From positions 43,193,378 to 43,257,377 of the forward strand of contig OY288243.1 in NCBI GenBank assembly GCA_958450325.1: DNA of 64,000 bases, written 5' to 3'. The stretch comes from Agrostemma githago. Lineage: Eukaryota > Streptophyta > Magnoliopsida > Caryophyllales > Caryophyllaceae. The position numbers were made by a program, and so were the translations under genes. Shown one piece after another: positions 32,131-45,319 of this stretch (its first letter is position 1; each line of letters begins with the position of its first letter). The notes beneath the pieces are model-generated. The model was not told where the DNA came from and made no database searches. It saw only the letters and a program-made list of their open reading frames with translations.

Positions 32131-35010
32131 AAGAATAAGCAGAAAGGAATCAAGATTACCCCACTCGACAAGATGGGGATACAAATTTGTATAAGAATTT
32201 TATTTCAAAAGAAATTTTACAACTTTCAAAGTGATACGAAATCGAATGCAAATATTTATTCCAAGAAGAATTGGGCTAAGCTACCCGAAGTTTAAAACCT
32301 TTTAATTAATGAAATCATAAAGTAAAGTTGTTTGATAAAATAACGACGTCAAATAACATTTGTAAACGAGCTTGAAAGAAATAAGGTAACCAAAACATTT
32401 TCAAAACAAAAGTAAAACAATTTGATTAGGAAATTCGAAAATATTTATATTTTTTTTTTGAAGAAACAAAATTTGAAAGAAATCAAATTTTGTAGTTAGT
32501 AAAAATCGAACCAGTCGTCAATCATTTTCAATAACAGATTCGAAAGTCCACCAACAATAAAACGAAAACTAATTTCAAAACGTTAAAATTTCGAAAATGT
32601 AAAGTAATTATGAAAGTTTTCAAAAACGTTATCAAACTTGAACATACAAAATAATTTTGACAATGCTAAAACGCTTTACATACTAATCCTGTAGAAATTG
32701 AAGTATTTGGAAATATGAAAGTCTTCATAAAATTTCGATTGCTTGAAAATCAAAAGTTGAAATAATTTCGAAATACTTTAAACTAAATTATTAAAGCATT
32801 TTGAAACAAAACTAAATATAAATATCAACCAAAGATAAAACAGAAGTGAAGTATAAAGTTCTCAAATTATAATTCAAATATTTTAAATTTCACGATATCC
32901 GAAAAGTTTAAGTAAGTCAAACTTTTTATAAAATAGGTAGTTCGAAAAATGGTTAACGGGTAAATAGAACAATGATAGATAATAAATTAAAATAAGAGTT
33001 TTCAAAATCGATAAAGGTCGAAAGGATTAGCAGCAGATGCGGTAACAGAATTCAAGAGAAGCAGAAAGGAAGACGGAGTTCAGAATCAAAAAGAACTATC
33101 AAGGATTATAGAAGAAATTAATCATCTCAAGATCCCTAGCACGACTCTCACAAACACGGGTTCAGAATCAAATAACGCTAAGTCCATTATCGGCACAGGG
33201 TGGTCCTACTCAATCTACCACCTCCAAAATTATCAATTGTCACCGCCTCCAAAATTAAGTCTTACTTACTTATATAATCTTTCAATTAGTATTGTAAGAA
33301 TCCTCAAATGATTTAGACTAATCCATTAATTACGATTCCGGCGGTTATCAAAACATATCTAAACTCGTAATCACTAAGGCTCATAAATTCAAAGCTCATA
33401 AGGTATAAACTCGAGTTATACTTCAAATTTCTCGAGTAAGGAACACTAAATAAAATCCACCAATTAACAATGCTCGAGTACGAAATCCTCAAAAATGATC
33501 ACCAACATTTTTATAATGCCACAAGTACAGAAGTTGGGAAAGTACAACAAGTCCTCAAACACGCTCAAGCCTATAGGTAATGGCGCAGACACTCACATCT
33601 TCGAACACGTCATTCGATTAAGGTTTCTGAGAATTCCACCAAATTTCATATCGTAACAGCGAAACCACCAAAATATTAACTCAACGAAGCCACAATCTCC
33701 TTGGTCTAAGGGTTTTGAACTATAAATCCATCAAGATGATTCGCATTGAGTATTCCTCAAAACAACGCGATAAATACAACCTATAATTGTAACATGTTTC
33801 TCCTTTTCAAGGTTAACAACAATTTATCCAAGTTAGATCAATAAACTCCAAAGTTCATAGGTTACTACCTTAAACAACGATCAACGATCTAATCCTTAAG
33901 AAACACGGGTAATCTATGTCAACCAAAATTTCTAACGATATTAATGAAAACCTTCGATGGTACCACAACACTCAGGTTAACACTTTAAACAGTACTCTAT
34001 GATCCCAAATATTCATGATTCATCTATCAAATGAGCATTAGGTAAGAATCCTAAGTAATATTATCAGTTACACTTATTTCGGTTCTAGGTTAGGTACTAG
34101 GTATCCATCAAATATGATATACTCTTGCTACTTCAATAGATTATTCAACTTTAAGTCCTCCAAATAATCAAGTAACCTATAACCCAAGGTTCAAAATCTT
34201 AAGTACCAACCTAATTCCATTAATCGACAATTTATCATTCAAATCGATCCTCAAAAGCTTACTAAGATAGATAACAGGGTATAACTCACAATTCTCAAAC
34301 CACGTAACAAGGGTTGACCAAACCTCAAACATCTATAACTTTTCACGGGTTCACTAAGACAAAATTCGGTCTAACCAAAGAATCTCAAGAGAAAGATGGT
34401 AGAGTAGAAGAATATAACAAGGATTCATCAAGCGGGTGAAGAAGAGAATATAAAAGAAAAGAATGAGAAGAAGTAGAGGAAGGAAGAAAAGAGTCGATGA
34501 CCCTATATTACTAAATTCTGGAACCAGAGGATAATATTCGGGCCTCCAGAGTTCATGAGGGATCCAAATGGATTACTTCGTCTTCTTGTAGAGGAACGAG
34601 CACACAAGTCATGGGTCGCTCCATCTGGATCTACTGCGACATCATGGAACAGGAATCTACTCTTAATCATCTTGCCTGTAGCTTAAGTAAACTGAACCGG
34701 AGCTAAAAGTCACCATCGACAACTTTCTTGGAGCACCAAGTTGTCCACTCGAGTCAGCAGGCGTTGAGAGTTCTAAGACGGTCTTGTCCCGATCTGGAGC
34801 AGTATCCTATCAACATCTTGTTCATTCGTCTTCTTCCAACAAAAGCAACAAATATTCAATGTTAATCATTGAGTTCAGGAACAGATAATCTTAACAGTTA
34901 AGTCCTTATCTGCTTCTACCCATTTCTAACAATATTTTTATTTATTTATTTACTGTTTAAATAATTTACTGGTATTTTCCCTAATTTCAGGTGTAAGCGT
35001 CGGGAGCAGT

Positions 35011-35027
35011 GATGCTATGATACCAAC
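35011..35027 (-). other. Family C primer-binding site
   Basis: On the minus strand the LTR is followed by GTTGGTATCATAGC. It matches the plant initiator-Met primer site TGGTATCAGAGC with one change. Confidence 0.75.
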
Positions 35028-36545
35028 TGTAATCCCCTAGAAAAATCTAACGCGATACAGTGGCGGAAACACTGTAGAGTCGGGATTATAACACGCTGTA
35101 ACTATGTTTAGATAAAAATTTAAATGGTAAAGTCAAACATTAGGCCTTAAATAAATTGGCCCAAAATGAAAACATTCCACAAAGGGGGTTTAACAATCCA
35201 TAATACAAAATTATTAAAATTAATCGAGCAGGGATCATGTCTGCCCGCTAGCCCACACCCGGAAACATGCATACCTGTCATGTTAAAAACATAACAGGCA
35301 CAATCAGTGAGGAGAAACGTCAACGTTCTCCCAGCCGTATAACAGGATTTTAAATCAGTAATTACTAATATAGGAAAAATAGTCAAAATGGAAAACAGTA
35401 AAACAGTATATTAAAATAAGCTTTCAGCGCGAAATGAAATAATTAAATGGGTTTCCGAAGAAACATAAAAATATTTGCCAACCTGTAAACCAATTTATAC
35501 CGATAACAATAAAAATATTCAAAATGGCATTATGGATAGAATTAATGTAGAATCTAGACTTCGAGAACTTAGTCAAACAAATCAGACTTCGGTCTCTAAC
35601 TAGGCAACTCAACCATAACAGGACTGCGTGCAGCGAGGCCATGGCTTAAGTAATATACACCCCTCCTGGACGCCAACCGTAATCCAGTTCAACCCGACGG
35701 CGACTTACACGATGCGATATCTAAGTTTAAGGTCACAATATACACACTCCTGAACACAAACCATGCTCAGTTCAACGACCAATGTGTCTCAACATAGACA
35801 CACTAGCTTTATAGTTGATGGCAAAAACGTACATCCCAGACTATATTACTCTTAACCCACACTTATCCTTATTCCATAACTCCAAAACAATCCATTATCG
35901 ATATTTAAAAGATGTATTCAATACAAACAATAGGAGAACAAAAGAAAAAGGAATCACTTTCCACAAGAGGAAACTTTCTATTTTAGGAAACTTCTATTTT
36001 TAGAAACTTTACCAAAAATAACATCATATCAAAATAGCGAAAATATTAGTTTATACTAACATCACATTTTTAGTAAACGATATAGATTTATAAAACTAAT
36101 ACTTTCGGCCTTAACGATATTAATTAACAAAGTGAACATTTAATTTTATGAAATTATTAAAATATCGTATAAGAGTTATATAATGATTAAAAATGTCTTA
36201 AACATTTTAATATTACTAATTAGGGTGTTTTCGAAAGTTATAAAGCTAAAATTCCCTAATTATTATTAGTTTCGACAATAAAATTATAAATAGGATTTTA
36301 CGGCAAACATCAAATTAAATATTTGAACGTCTTTATTTAATTAAACCAACAAATACATTTAGAGTATGTTAAGGGATGATTTAACTCTTAAAGTTTCAGA
36401 TTTAAATACTTTCAAAATTGCTAGAAGAATAATTCTTTTAGGTAAGCATTTTAACGATAAATCACAATTTGTCCGAAAATCAATACTTATTAATTAAAGA
36501 CTTTAATAAATAGTACAAAAATTACGTAAAATGGTTAAAATATAT
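35028..36545 (-). repeat. Family C LTR 2, truncated
   Basis: It starts TGTAATCCCC next to the primer site and follows the family sequence until about 36545 (AAATATATTTTT). There it joins an inverted LTR of the same family. The remaining 2 kb of the LTR is missing. Confidence 0.88.
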
Positions 36546-37835
36546 TTTTGTTTAATAAATTTTGAAAACACCCTAATTAGTAGTATTTAAATGTTTAAGA
36601 CATTTTTAATCATACTTGTATGATATTTCATGATATTTACTTGTATGATATTTCAATAATTTAATAAACCCGATTGTTCTCGTTTATGAAATTAATATCG
36701 TTAAGGCCAAAAATACTAGTTTTATAAATCTATATCGTTTACTAAAAATGTTGAATTAGTATAAACAAATATTTTCATTATTTTGATATGATGCTATTTT
36801 TAGTAAAGTTTCTAAAAATAGAAGTTTCCTAAAATAGAAAGTTTCCTCTTTTAAAATATTATGATTACTCCTTTTATCTCCATATTGTTTATAACGATTA
36901 TATCTTTTGAATATCGATAATGGCTTGGTTTTGGAGTTATGAAATAAGGACAAGTGTGGGGTTAGAGTAATATAGTCTAGGATGTACATTTTTGCCATCA
37001 ACTGTAAGACTGGTGTATCTTTATGGGGCACATTGGTTGTTGAACTGAGCATTGTTTGTGTTCGGGAGAGTGTGCATTGTGCCCTTAAACTTAGATATCG
37101 CATCGTGTAAGTCGCGTCGGGTTGAACTGGATATGGTTTGTATCCAAGAGGGGTGTATACTACTTAACCAGGACCTCGCTGCACGCAGTCCTGTTATAGC
37201 TGAGTTGCCTAGTTAGAGACTGGATTTTGTTATGAGTTAAGTCTACAGTTCTCGAAGCTAGTTTCCAGTATTATCCTAGTGAAAGTCTGGCCGTCTACGC
37301 TAATCTTATCCATAACGCCATTTTGAATATTTTTATTATTATCGATATAATTTGATTTGCAGGTTGGCAAATGTTTTTTGTTTTCTCCGGAAAACTCTTT
37401 TTTATTATATTGTTTCGAAACGTGAAGTTTTTCACTGAAAGCTTACTTTTATGAATAGTGTTTTACTGTTTTCCGTTTTTACTATTTTCATACAATAGTA
37501 ATTACAGTTTTAAAATCATGTTATACGGCTGGGAGAACGTTGACGTTGCTCCCCACTGATTGTGGCTATTATGTTTTGAACATGGCAGGTATATGTGTTT
37601 CTGTTCGGGTGGGCTAGCGAGCAGTTATGAATCCTGCTTATTTATTTTATTAGTTATGTCTTATGGATTGTTCAAACCCCTTTTGTGGATTTTTTAAAAT
37701 TTTGGCCATTTTAGTTAAGGCCTATTGTTTGACTTTACCATTTTAATTTTACTAAGACATAGTTACAGTGTGTTTTAATCCCGACTCTACAGTGTTTCCG
37801 CCACTGTATCGCGTTTGATTTTCTAGGGGATTACA
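36546..37835 (+). repeat. Inverted family C LTR end (duplicate of 540-1813)
   Basis: It ends CTAGGGGATTACA at 37823-37835. From 36550 it follows copy 1 from 544. With 35028-36250 it forms a large inverted repeat with a spacer of about 300 bp. Confidence 0.88.
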
Positions 37836-38832
37836 CCCCGGCAGGGAGGGGGCAGCGTTGGTGGCCACCGCCACACGTTGAAAACCGGGTCGGTCCCGCG
37901 CGGGGCGTCGGGCGGTGCGGACGGACGTCCACAAGAGCACGACATATTCTCAAGGTTACAATTAAATGGATGCATCATCTGTGATACTGCACATCTCTTC
38001 GCTGCTCAACTACTGTTTCTCGAATCCGAAAACCTATCTAAGCCTATTCATATGTACATTAATTCGCTGGTGCGTTTCAGGATTCATGAATCTCAATTAT
38101 TTTGTTTTGATTTGATTTTGTGTTTGTGTTTGTTTGATTTGAGAATTATTGGTATTTTGTAAATTTGGGTTTGCTGATCCTCTTTCCGTCGATTATTTAA
38201 ACCGATACCAAAATAAATTGATCGTAAAAGTTGATCATTTCTGATGTTTTATCAGTTATGATCCTGTTTCGATTTGATTTTGGGTATTTTGTAAAAGTTG
38301 ATCGTCCTTTTGACATTATATTGAACCTGCTGGTTTTGAACTATTCGCATATGACTGGTTTTGTTTATTATAATTCTTTCGAATCAACAAGTATATTAGG
38401 TTATATTTAAGTATCTGTTACATACAACTCCTTACTGGATTGCAATTCCACCTGACGAATATATAGAGTTCCTTTTATCTCGATTCAGGCTACATCTCAA
38501 TTAGTTCAGGTGGAAATTATCACTGCACAGTTTCGTGCCCAAGACTGTATTGAATAAGGGAACAAATGCAAGAAGGTCAAAATAAGTGTAGAATTGTAAT
38601 AATTATTGATTCAAACTGTACATTTGGTGTTGTTTGTTGATGCATAAACTCACAAAAGCAGGGCTTCCTATCGTTGGATACAAGAGCTGATGCGCTTTCG
38701 AAGTAGGTACAAAACCAATTAGTTTAATTGATTTTGGAAGTAGCAAGTATGATGAGTAGCAAGTAGCCAGTACACGACTAGTTGAGCACCATAAGTGATA
38801 CCACGGTGCACAAGTGGTGGCTGGGGTGTTAC
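37836..38832. other. Unassigned non-coding DNA (duplicate of 1814-2810)
   Basis: Same content as copy 1, a GC-rich start and then T-rich DNA, with scattered point differences. No coding is recognised. Confidence 0.5.
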
Positions 38833-39104
38833 TAAAACTCTCTTAATAAGAATACAAACTTAAGTAAAAATAATATCACATGGGAAAATTATAATAAGGT
38901 GATAAAACTTTATATTATAAATAATCTCACATCAAAAAATTATAATAAGGTGATGAAACTTTATATTATAAATAAGAGTAATCATTTGCTCTTTTGAATT
39001 TTAAAATAAACTCTTAAGACTATAAATTCAATTGAAATTAAGTTTGATTACTAATATTTTGTGATCATCTTATTTATTGTAATGACATAGTTTGATTAAG
39101 TTTC
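38833..39104. repeat. A/T-rich repeat (duplicate of 2811-3082)
   Basis: Same tandem units as copy 1. It ends with the Tat-B target GTTTC at 39100-39104. Confidence 0.6.
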
Positions 39105-39789
39105 TGATGGGGGTCAGTAGCCTGCTGTGGGTCACCCGCCATTTGGGTCCCAAGATGGCCCGACCCAAGAATAGAGGAGAGCCTGCCCTGCAGGCCACCA
39201 GACGAGGAATCACTAAAACTCTCCAAGAAACCCACCTGCTCGGCAGAGCCGTGCCGCCAGCCAAACAGGGCAGTCAAGCCCCCCTGCCTGCTGGCCCCCA
39301 GGGTGTTCTCGCTCCCAGCAGGGGCAGGGAAAACCAGGGGCCCCTCCGTCATTTTGCCTAAGGTAAAGAAGAATGAGTGGGTGAGGTGAGTCCACTTGTC
39401 ACCCTCTCATCCACTCATTCTTCCTCTCTCATCTTCTCTTTTATCTCTCTTGTGAGAAGGTATAAATACTCTCCCATTTCCCACATTAAGGGGGTTGGAT
39501 TTTCTCTCTTTAGACTCTCACTCTAAAAACCGCCGCCTAGTTCCTCACGAGCTAGGTTCGTTAAGGCATTTCACGGACTGACTTAGGCATCGGAGAGGGT
39601 TCCATCGGACACCTCCGAGGCCCTGTGCGTTCATTGTGCAGGGAGCAGGTCGTCTCCGCCGGGGAAAGTCTGACCACCGGAGCGAGGAAAAGGAGAGGCT
39701 AGAGAGATTCAGACGATCGATATCCGAGCAACGTTTTAATCATAAGATCCGAATCTGAAGTCGGGTCTATTGTTTCCATAACCGGAACA
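39105..39789 (+). repeat. Tat-B 5' LTR
   Basis: TGATGGGGG to CGGAACA, 685 bp. TATAAATA is at 39461-39468. The CT-rich tract before the TATA box is conserved in the three copies. Confidence 0.93.
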
Positions 39790-39792
39790 ATT

Positions 39793-39809
39793 TGGCGCCG
39801 TCTATGGGA
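39793..39809 (+). other. Tat-B primer-binding site
   Basis: TGGCGCCGTCTATGGGA starts three bases after the LTR. It differs by one base from copy 1 (TCTGTGGGA). Confidence 0.75.
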
Positions 39810-39866
39810 ACTTTCGGTTGTGCTCACGAGTTTCCCACCAAAATCAACCACAATCAATCAAACAAA

Positions 39867-40414
39867 ATGCCTGAAATCATAGAGGCCAGTTCTGGGGCGG
39901 GTCCGACAGTACCACCGGTGATCCCCCAATATGGCATGCCTACACCTTGGAGGACACCTGCTGCAACAATCCCAGGGGTAGGACGAGCAAACCTTCGTGG
40001 TGCGCCTGATGGAGAAACTGCAGGTACAGCTGGGCAGGGTGGCCATCAAAGGCCTAATTTGAACCTCACCCCCGCCCAGGTTGCATAAACTGCGGCTTTC
40101 TTTTCATCAATTCTAAATCAGGAGTTCACCCCAGAAGACCTGGTTGGCAGGATCGCGACCACCTCCAGGTAGCTTCACTTTGAAAGTGGAGGAAGGGCCG
40201 GGGGGAACGAAGCGAACCGCTGCCAGGAACATTCAGAGGAAAGCAGTAAGGATTGCTCAAGGATATCAGCATGCCCAGAAACGCATTGTCAGCAACCAAG
40301 AGCGACCTGTTCAACAACAAGCGTTTTCCATACACACCAGCGAATCCACAGCTGCCACAGAGAAGAGGGGTCTGTCCCAAGACCTCCAGGATCGAATGAG
40401 GCACAGGGAGCCTG
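39867..40414 (+). pseudogene. Tat-B gag, N-terminal part
   Basis: It starts at ATG 39867 and is the duplicate of 3845-4391. It carries a TAA at 40086-40088, a TAG near 40171 and one extra G in a G-run near 40199-40204 that shifts the frame. It is cut by the solo LTR at 40415 and continues at 43906. The product is the Pro/Gln-rich arm of gag. Confidence 0.8.
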
Positions 40415-43400
40415 TGTAATCCCCTAGAAAAATCTAACGCGATACAGTGGCGGAAACAATGTAGAGTCGGGATTATAACACGCTGTAACTATGTTTAGAT
40501 AAAAATTTAAATGGTAAAGTCAAACATTAGGCCTTAAATAAATTGGCCCAAAATGAAAACATTCCACAAAGGGGGTTTAACAATCCATAATACAAAATTA
40601 TTAAAATTAATCGAGCAGGGATCATGTCTGCCCGCTAGCCCACACCCGGAAACATGCATACCTGTCATGTTAAAAACATAACAGGCACAATCAGTGAGGA
40701 GAAACGTCAACGTTCTCCCAGCCGTATAACAGGATTTTAAAACAGTAATAATATAGGAAAAATAGTCAAAATGGAAAACAGTAAAACAGTATATTAAAAT
40801 AAGCTTTTAGCGCGAAATGAAATAATTAAATGGGTTTATGAAGAAACATACAAATATTTGCCAACCTGCAAACCAATTTATACCGATAACAATAAAAATA
40901 TTCAAATGGCGTTATGGATAGAATTAATGTAGAGTCTAGACTTTCACTAGGACAATACTAAACTAGCTTCGAGAACTTAGTCAAACAAATCAGACTTCGG
41001 TCTCTAACTAGGCAACTCAACCATAGCAGGATTGCGTGCAACGAGGTCCTGGCTTAAGTAATGTACACCCCTCCTGGACACCAACCGTAATCCAGATCAA
41101 CCCGTCGGTGACTTACACGATGCGATATCTAAGTTTAAGGTCAGAATATACACACTCCTGAACACAAACCATGCTCAGTTCAACGACCAATGAGTCTCAA
41201 CATAGACACACCAGCTTTATAGTTGATGGCAAAACGTACATCCCAGACTATATTACTCTTAACCCACACTTATCCTTATTCCATAACTCCAAAACAATCC
41301 ATTATCGATATTTAAAAGATGTATTCAATACAAACAATAGGAGAACAAAAGAAAAAGGAATCACTTTCCAAAAGAGGAAACTTTCTATTTTAGGACACTT
41401 CTATTTTTAGAAACTTTACCAAAAATAGCATCATATCAAAATAGCGAAAATATTAGTTTATACTAACATCACATTTTTAGTAAACGATATAGATTTATAA
41501 AACTAATACTTTCGGCCTTAACGATATTAATTACCAAAGTGAACATTTAATTTTATGAAATTATTAAAATATTGTATAAGCGTTATAAAATGATTAAAAA
41601 TGTCTTAAACATTTTAATATTACTAATTAGAGTGTTTTCAAAAGTTATAAAGCTAAAATTCCCTAATTATTATTAGTTTCGACAATAAAATTATAAATAG
41701 GATTTAACGGCAAACATCAAATTAAATATTTGAACGTCTTTAATTAATTAAACCAACAAATACATTTAGAGTATGTTAAGGGATGACTTAACTCTTAAAG
41801 TTTCAGATTTAAATACTTTCAAAATTGCTGGAAGAATAATTCTTTTAGGTAAGACGAAGCATTTTAACGATAAATCACAATTTGTCCGAAAATCAATACT
41901 TATTAATTAAAGACTTTAATAAATAGTACAAAAATTACGTAAAATAGTTAAAATATATTTATGGACATTCTGTCCAGGAAAAAAAAATTCCCAGAATCCT
42001 AAAACTCGGTTTTTAAAGCGTTTTCTCGTTAATCGTCCAATTTCGACAATAACGATTAATAAAAATAGTAATTACAAAATGATTTAAGTATTAATGTCTA
42101 AAAATTATTATTAAACCTAAAAATCATCATTTTCCAGATTATACTAATTTTCCAGATTTTCCAAAGTTCCAGATTTACCAACTTCCGTCAAAACCGTCTT
42201 TAAAACCCGTTTTCACAATTAACGATTCCATTAATAAAACTCATCGTTCCTAACATTTTATTAAGGCACCAAAAATCATAAAATTACATTTTAATATGAT
42301 CATCAGAATCAAAACTTTTTCCAGATTTAAACGAAAGACCAAAAATCGAGAATTTAAACGACAAACACGGTTTTAACGATAAACGATGCTTTAAAGTGAT
42401 TAATTAATTCATCCACTTAACAATTCAAAACAATTATGAATAAATTCATATAATTCTATTTCACCAGAAAGTTTCATCACGTCAAAAATCAGATTAAAAT
42501 AAAATGTTTAAGTACTAGAACTAAAAATCGGCTTTTAATCATTTTTGTCCGTAAACGGTAATAATTCAATAATCGATATCAAAAATATCAGAAAAATACT
42601 AAATTATTAAAAATCATCAAAAACAACATTTTTACAGAATATAAACATATATTACATGTTTAGGCCGAATATTACGATTTTACAAACTAATGTGACGATT
42701 TAATCGTTAATCTCGTAAAAGCGATAAAAATACCGAAACATGCAAATTTTCAACTATTAAAAATTTTCCAGATTTTGTAACATACATATATTGCCAAAAT
42801 AAAACATAAAACTATATACATGCAAATACTCAATTAAAATCATGAAATACCGAGTAACATCGACGTTACCTGTACTCCAAGTCTGAATCGATTATATACT
42901 CGTCGGACTCGGGATCATCCACAAAACCTACATCACACGAAAATCATGGTAGAAAAATACCATGAGAAAAACTAAGAAAATCAATGGTAAATAACGATCG
43001 AAAACCTATCGATTATTACCTTAACGATAGGATCGGAAAGAGGATTAATTTTACGATAAAAATGAGACGATCAAGACTCGATTAGGGAGAAAATTGGGCT
43101 GGAAAATATGGCTGAAACTCATGGCCAATATGAAGGAATTGAAGAGTATTTTCTTTGTTTAATGTGGTTGAATGAGAATGTATGAAAAGAAATGAATTAT
43201 GTGAATTGTGTGAATGAATATGATCTTAAAAATTGATGAAAACAATGTTAGATACACTTAAAAAAACCAGCCAAAATGGATTAACAAGGGAGAGTGAAGA
43301 GTTTTGCAATTAGTCACCAAATTCATTAAGGTAATAAAAATATCTAAGGCTTTAATCACTTTATAAAACCAAATGAAAAAAAAAAATGTGAAGATGTGTG

Positions 43401-43905
43401 ACCATGGGTGTCATGGTCTAAAAAGGGGCCAAAAAGTGCTTCTTTTAAATGTAGGTTGATAAAAATAAGAATCGTATAATTACTAAAAGCATTTCAAAAC
43501 AATTCGAGTAAACCTCGCGATAGAAAATAATAGTTTACGAAACTTTGTAATAAAATGATTAAAGGACAAATATTTCGTAAATAAAAATATTTCTTAGTTG
43601 GAAATATTATATAAATATGTTTAGACATTTTTAGGAAATGAAATAACATAAATCCAAGCTTAAAACGTTAGTTCGTAGAAAAAATAGGACTCCTCGCGAA
43701 TAAATAAATAGTTTGTGATGAAAATTTTATAAATAGATCAGGAAAATAAAATATTTAAAATCTTTTAATAAAAATAAATAATATTTGACTTGAAAATGTT
43801 ATGAAGCTTGAAAATGAAGGAAACTGAAGACAGAAAAAATAACAGAGTCATGACGGAGTCATAACAGAATAGATAACAACGCATAGAAAATTAGCGGGTG
43901 TTACA
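40415..43905 (-). mobile_element. Family C solo LTR (3491 bp) in Tat-B gag
   Basis: TGTAATCCCC to GGGTGTTACA, flanked by GCCTG (40410-40414 and 43906-43910). No interior is present, so it is a solo LTR left by recombination between two LTRs. The duplicate locus still has a two-LTR version at the same site (from 4392). This is the only complete, uninterrupted LTR of the family in the window. Small frames (41171-41410 and others) have no domain. Confidence 0.92.
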
Positions 43906-45315
43906 GCCTGCATCTAAGCGTCTGGGGGAGAAGCAGGGCAGAGTCTTCTCTAGGTTGACGCCGGCGACAGAGCCACAGCCGGCTCCAGGGCTATCTCAGA
44001 GCTTGCAGTCCAAACTCAACCAGGGGCGGCCACTTGAGTCAAGGCATCGCCAGGATGACAACCTTGACCTGCTCCAGAAGAAACGATCCAGACGCCCCTC
44101 CCCTGACAGGGAGGACGAAGCTATGAGTAGGCGGCCACCCAGGCACCGCCGCCCCAGTGTAGGAAAACCGACCCCTGGAAAATGGGATGACCACGGTTAC
44201 CACTCTGGGGGAAGCAGGTCACGAGTGGTGGGCAGGCCCACAAGAACTCCTCTCCACCCTGACGTACAGGAGTATCCCATCCCAAAGATCAAAATGCCCT
44301 CCGTCAAGTTCGACGAGACCTCAGATCCAGAAGATCACCTAGCAGCTTATGAAAGTCACATGGGCATGTACGATGTGGATGATGCAGTCCGGTGCAAAGT
44401 CTTCCCAACCACCCTTGTAGGGCTGGCGCAGGGATGGTTCAGAGACCTTCGGCAGGGTTCGATTAGTTTTTTCATATTTCTGGTCGAAGCCTTCTTGGAC
44501 CAATATGCGGGGAACAAGAGGCGTCGGCTAACCCGTTTTGAACCAATGACCCTCAGGCAGAAGAAGGGCGAAAGCGTCAGGGAGTATTTGAAGAGATTTG
44601 ACCTGTCCTACCAGCAGGTCAAGGAAATTGATGACTCAACTGCAGCGTACGCGCTAACCATCTCGCTACTCCCAGGGGAGATGAAAAACCAGATGATCAG
44701 AGCTCAGCCTGAGACCCTAGCTAAGGCTCGAAAAATTGCGGAAGGTTTTATGCTGCAGGAAGGGTTCCACAGCCTGCCGGATACCCTCGCAGGGCCTGCC
44801 AGGCCGCAGGGGGGACCGCAGGGTGGACGCGGCAGAGCTTAAACAGGGAAGCAAAAAGCTGAGGATGAAGACACCCCCAGAAAGGAGCGCGTGGCCTACC
44901 AGCCCAGATTTGACTGCTATACAGCTCTCAATAAATCCAGGGCAGAAATCTTTGAGCTAGAAAAAGAAACAGCTAAATGGAACCGCCCAAGTAAGCCACG
45001 CAGTCCGAAGGAGGATCCGAAGAAATTTTTTACGTTCCACGACTGTGTAGGACATACCACCGAGGAATGCCGCCACCTGAAGGATGAGATTGAGAAACTC
45101 ATTAGGAATGGCTGGCTGAGTAACTATGCAGCAATGAAGAAAGCCCAGAAAGAGACGGTGGAGAAGCCTGAGGGCTCGGTGCAGAACCGTATGATAATCC
45201 ACGTAGTGTCGGGGACGCAAAGGGTCAGACAAGCCGGAGAAGCCAGAAAAGACAAATCCGTGAATTACAAAATCAAATCTGCTACGCTGAAAGAGCAGGA
45301 AGTCCCAAGGGCATA
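43906..45315 (+). pseudogene. Tat-B gag, capsid and nucleocapsid part
   Basis: The capsid core is clear at 44270-44770 (IPKIKMPSVKFDETSDPEDHL-type start, GLAQGWFRDL, FEPMTLRQKKGESVREYLKR), the retrotransposon gag family. A stop follows at 44840-44842 and the frame changes to one starting at about 44891. There a knuckle-like FHDCVGHTTEEC (45040-45075) lacks the first Cys usual in this family, having Phe in its place. The N-terminal third is basic and Pro-rich (RRPPRHRRP). Broken by at least one frameshift. Confidence 0.85.
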
Positions 45316-45319
45316 ACCC

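Larger units (their letters stand above)
32094..35027 (-). other. Interior of family C element, no gag-pol
   Basis: About 2.9 kb, A/T-rich, without long frames on either strand. The 3' end in element sense keeps a trace of the old polyprotein tail (32104-32130). The middle (32300-34450) is non-coding with many AAAAT/CAAA words. 34500-34800 is more GC-balanced and may come from an ancestral gag region, but I cannot show it. This fits a large retrotransposon derivative that moves using another element's enzymes. Confidence 0.6.
4392..36545 (-). mobile_element. Family C chromovirus-like gypsy element, non-autonomous, with nested insertions
   Basis: Its LTR 1 is split into 4392-4423, 22096-23346 and 29959-32093. 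The interior is 32094-35027 and LTR 2 (35028 onward) is truncated at about 36545. Orientation is minus: an initiator-Met-like primer site lies beside LTR 2 and a polypurine tract with a FEDE-type coding tail lies beside LTR 1. The LTR runs TGTAATCCCC to GGGTGTTACA on the + strand. It sits in Tat-B gag after GCCTG (4387-4391), the same site as the solo LTR at 40415. The interior has no gag-pol, so this is a non-autonomous derivative. FEDE-like tails and TGTAACACCC starts are familiar from plant chromoviruses; the assignment rests on that. Confidence 0.75.
36550..40437. repeat. Duplicated segment, copy 2
   Basis: Copy of 544-4415 (see there). One small difference is an extra ACTTGTATGATATTTCA-like repeat at about 36614-36652. 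The hAT-type and Tat-A insertions of copy 1 are absent. Confidence 0.9.
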
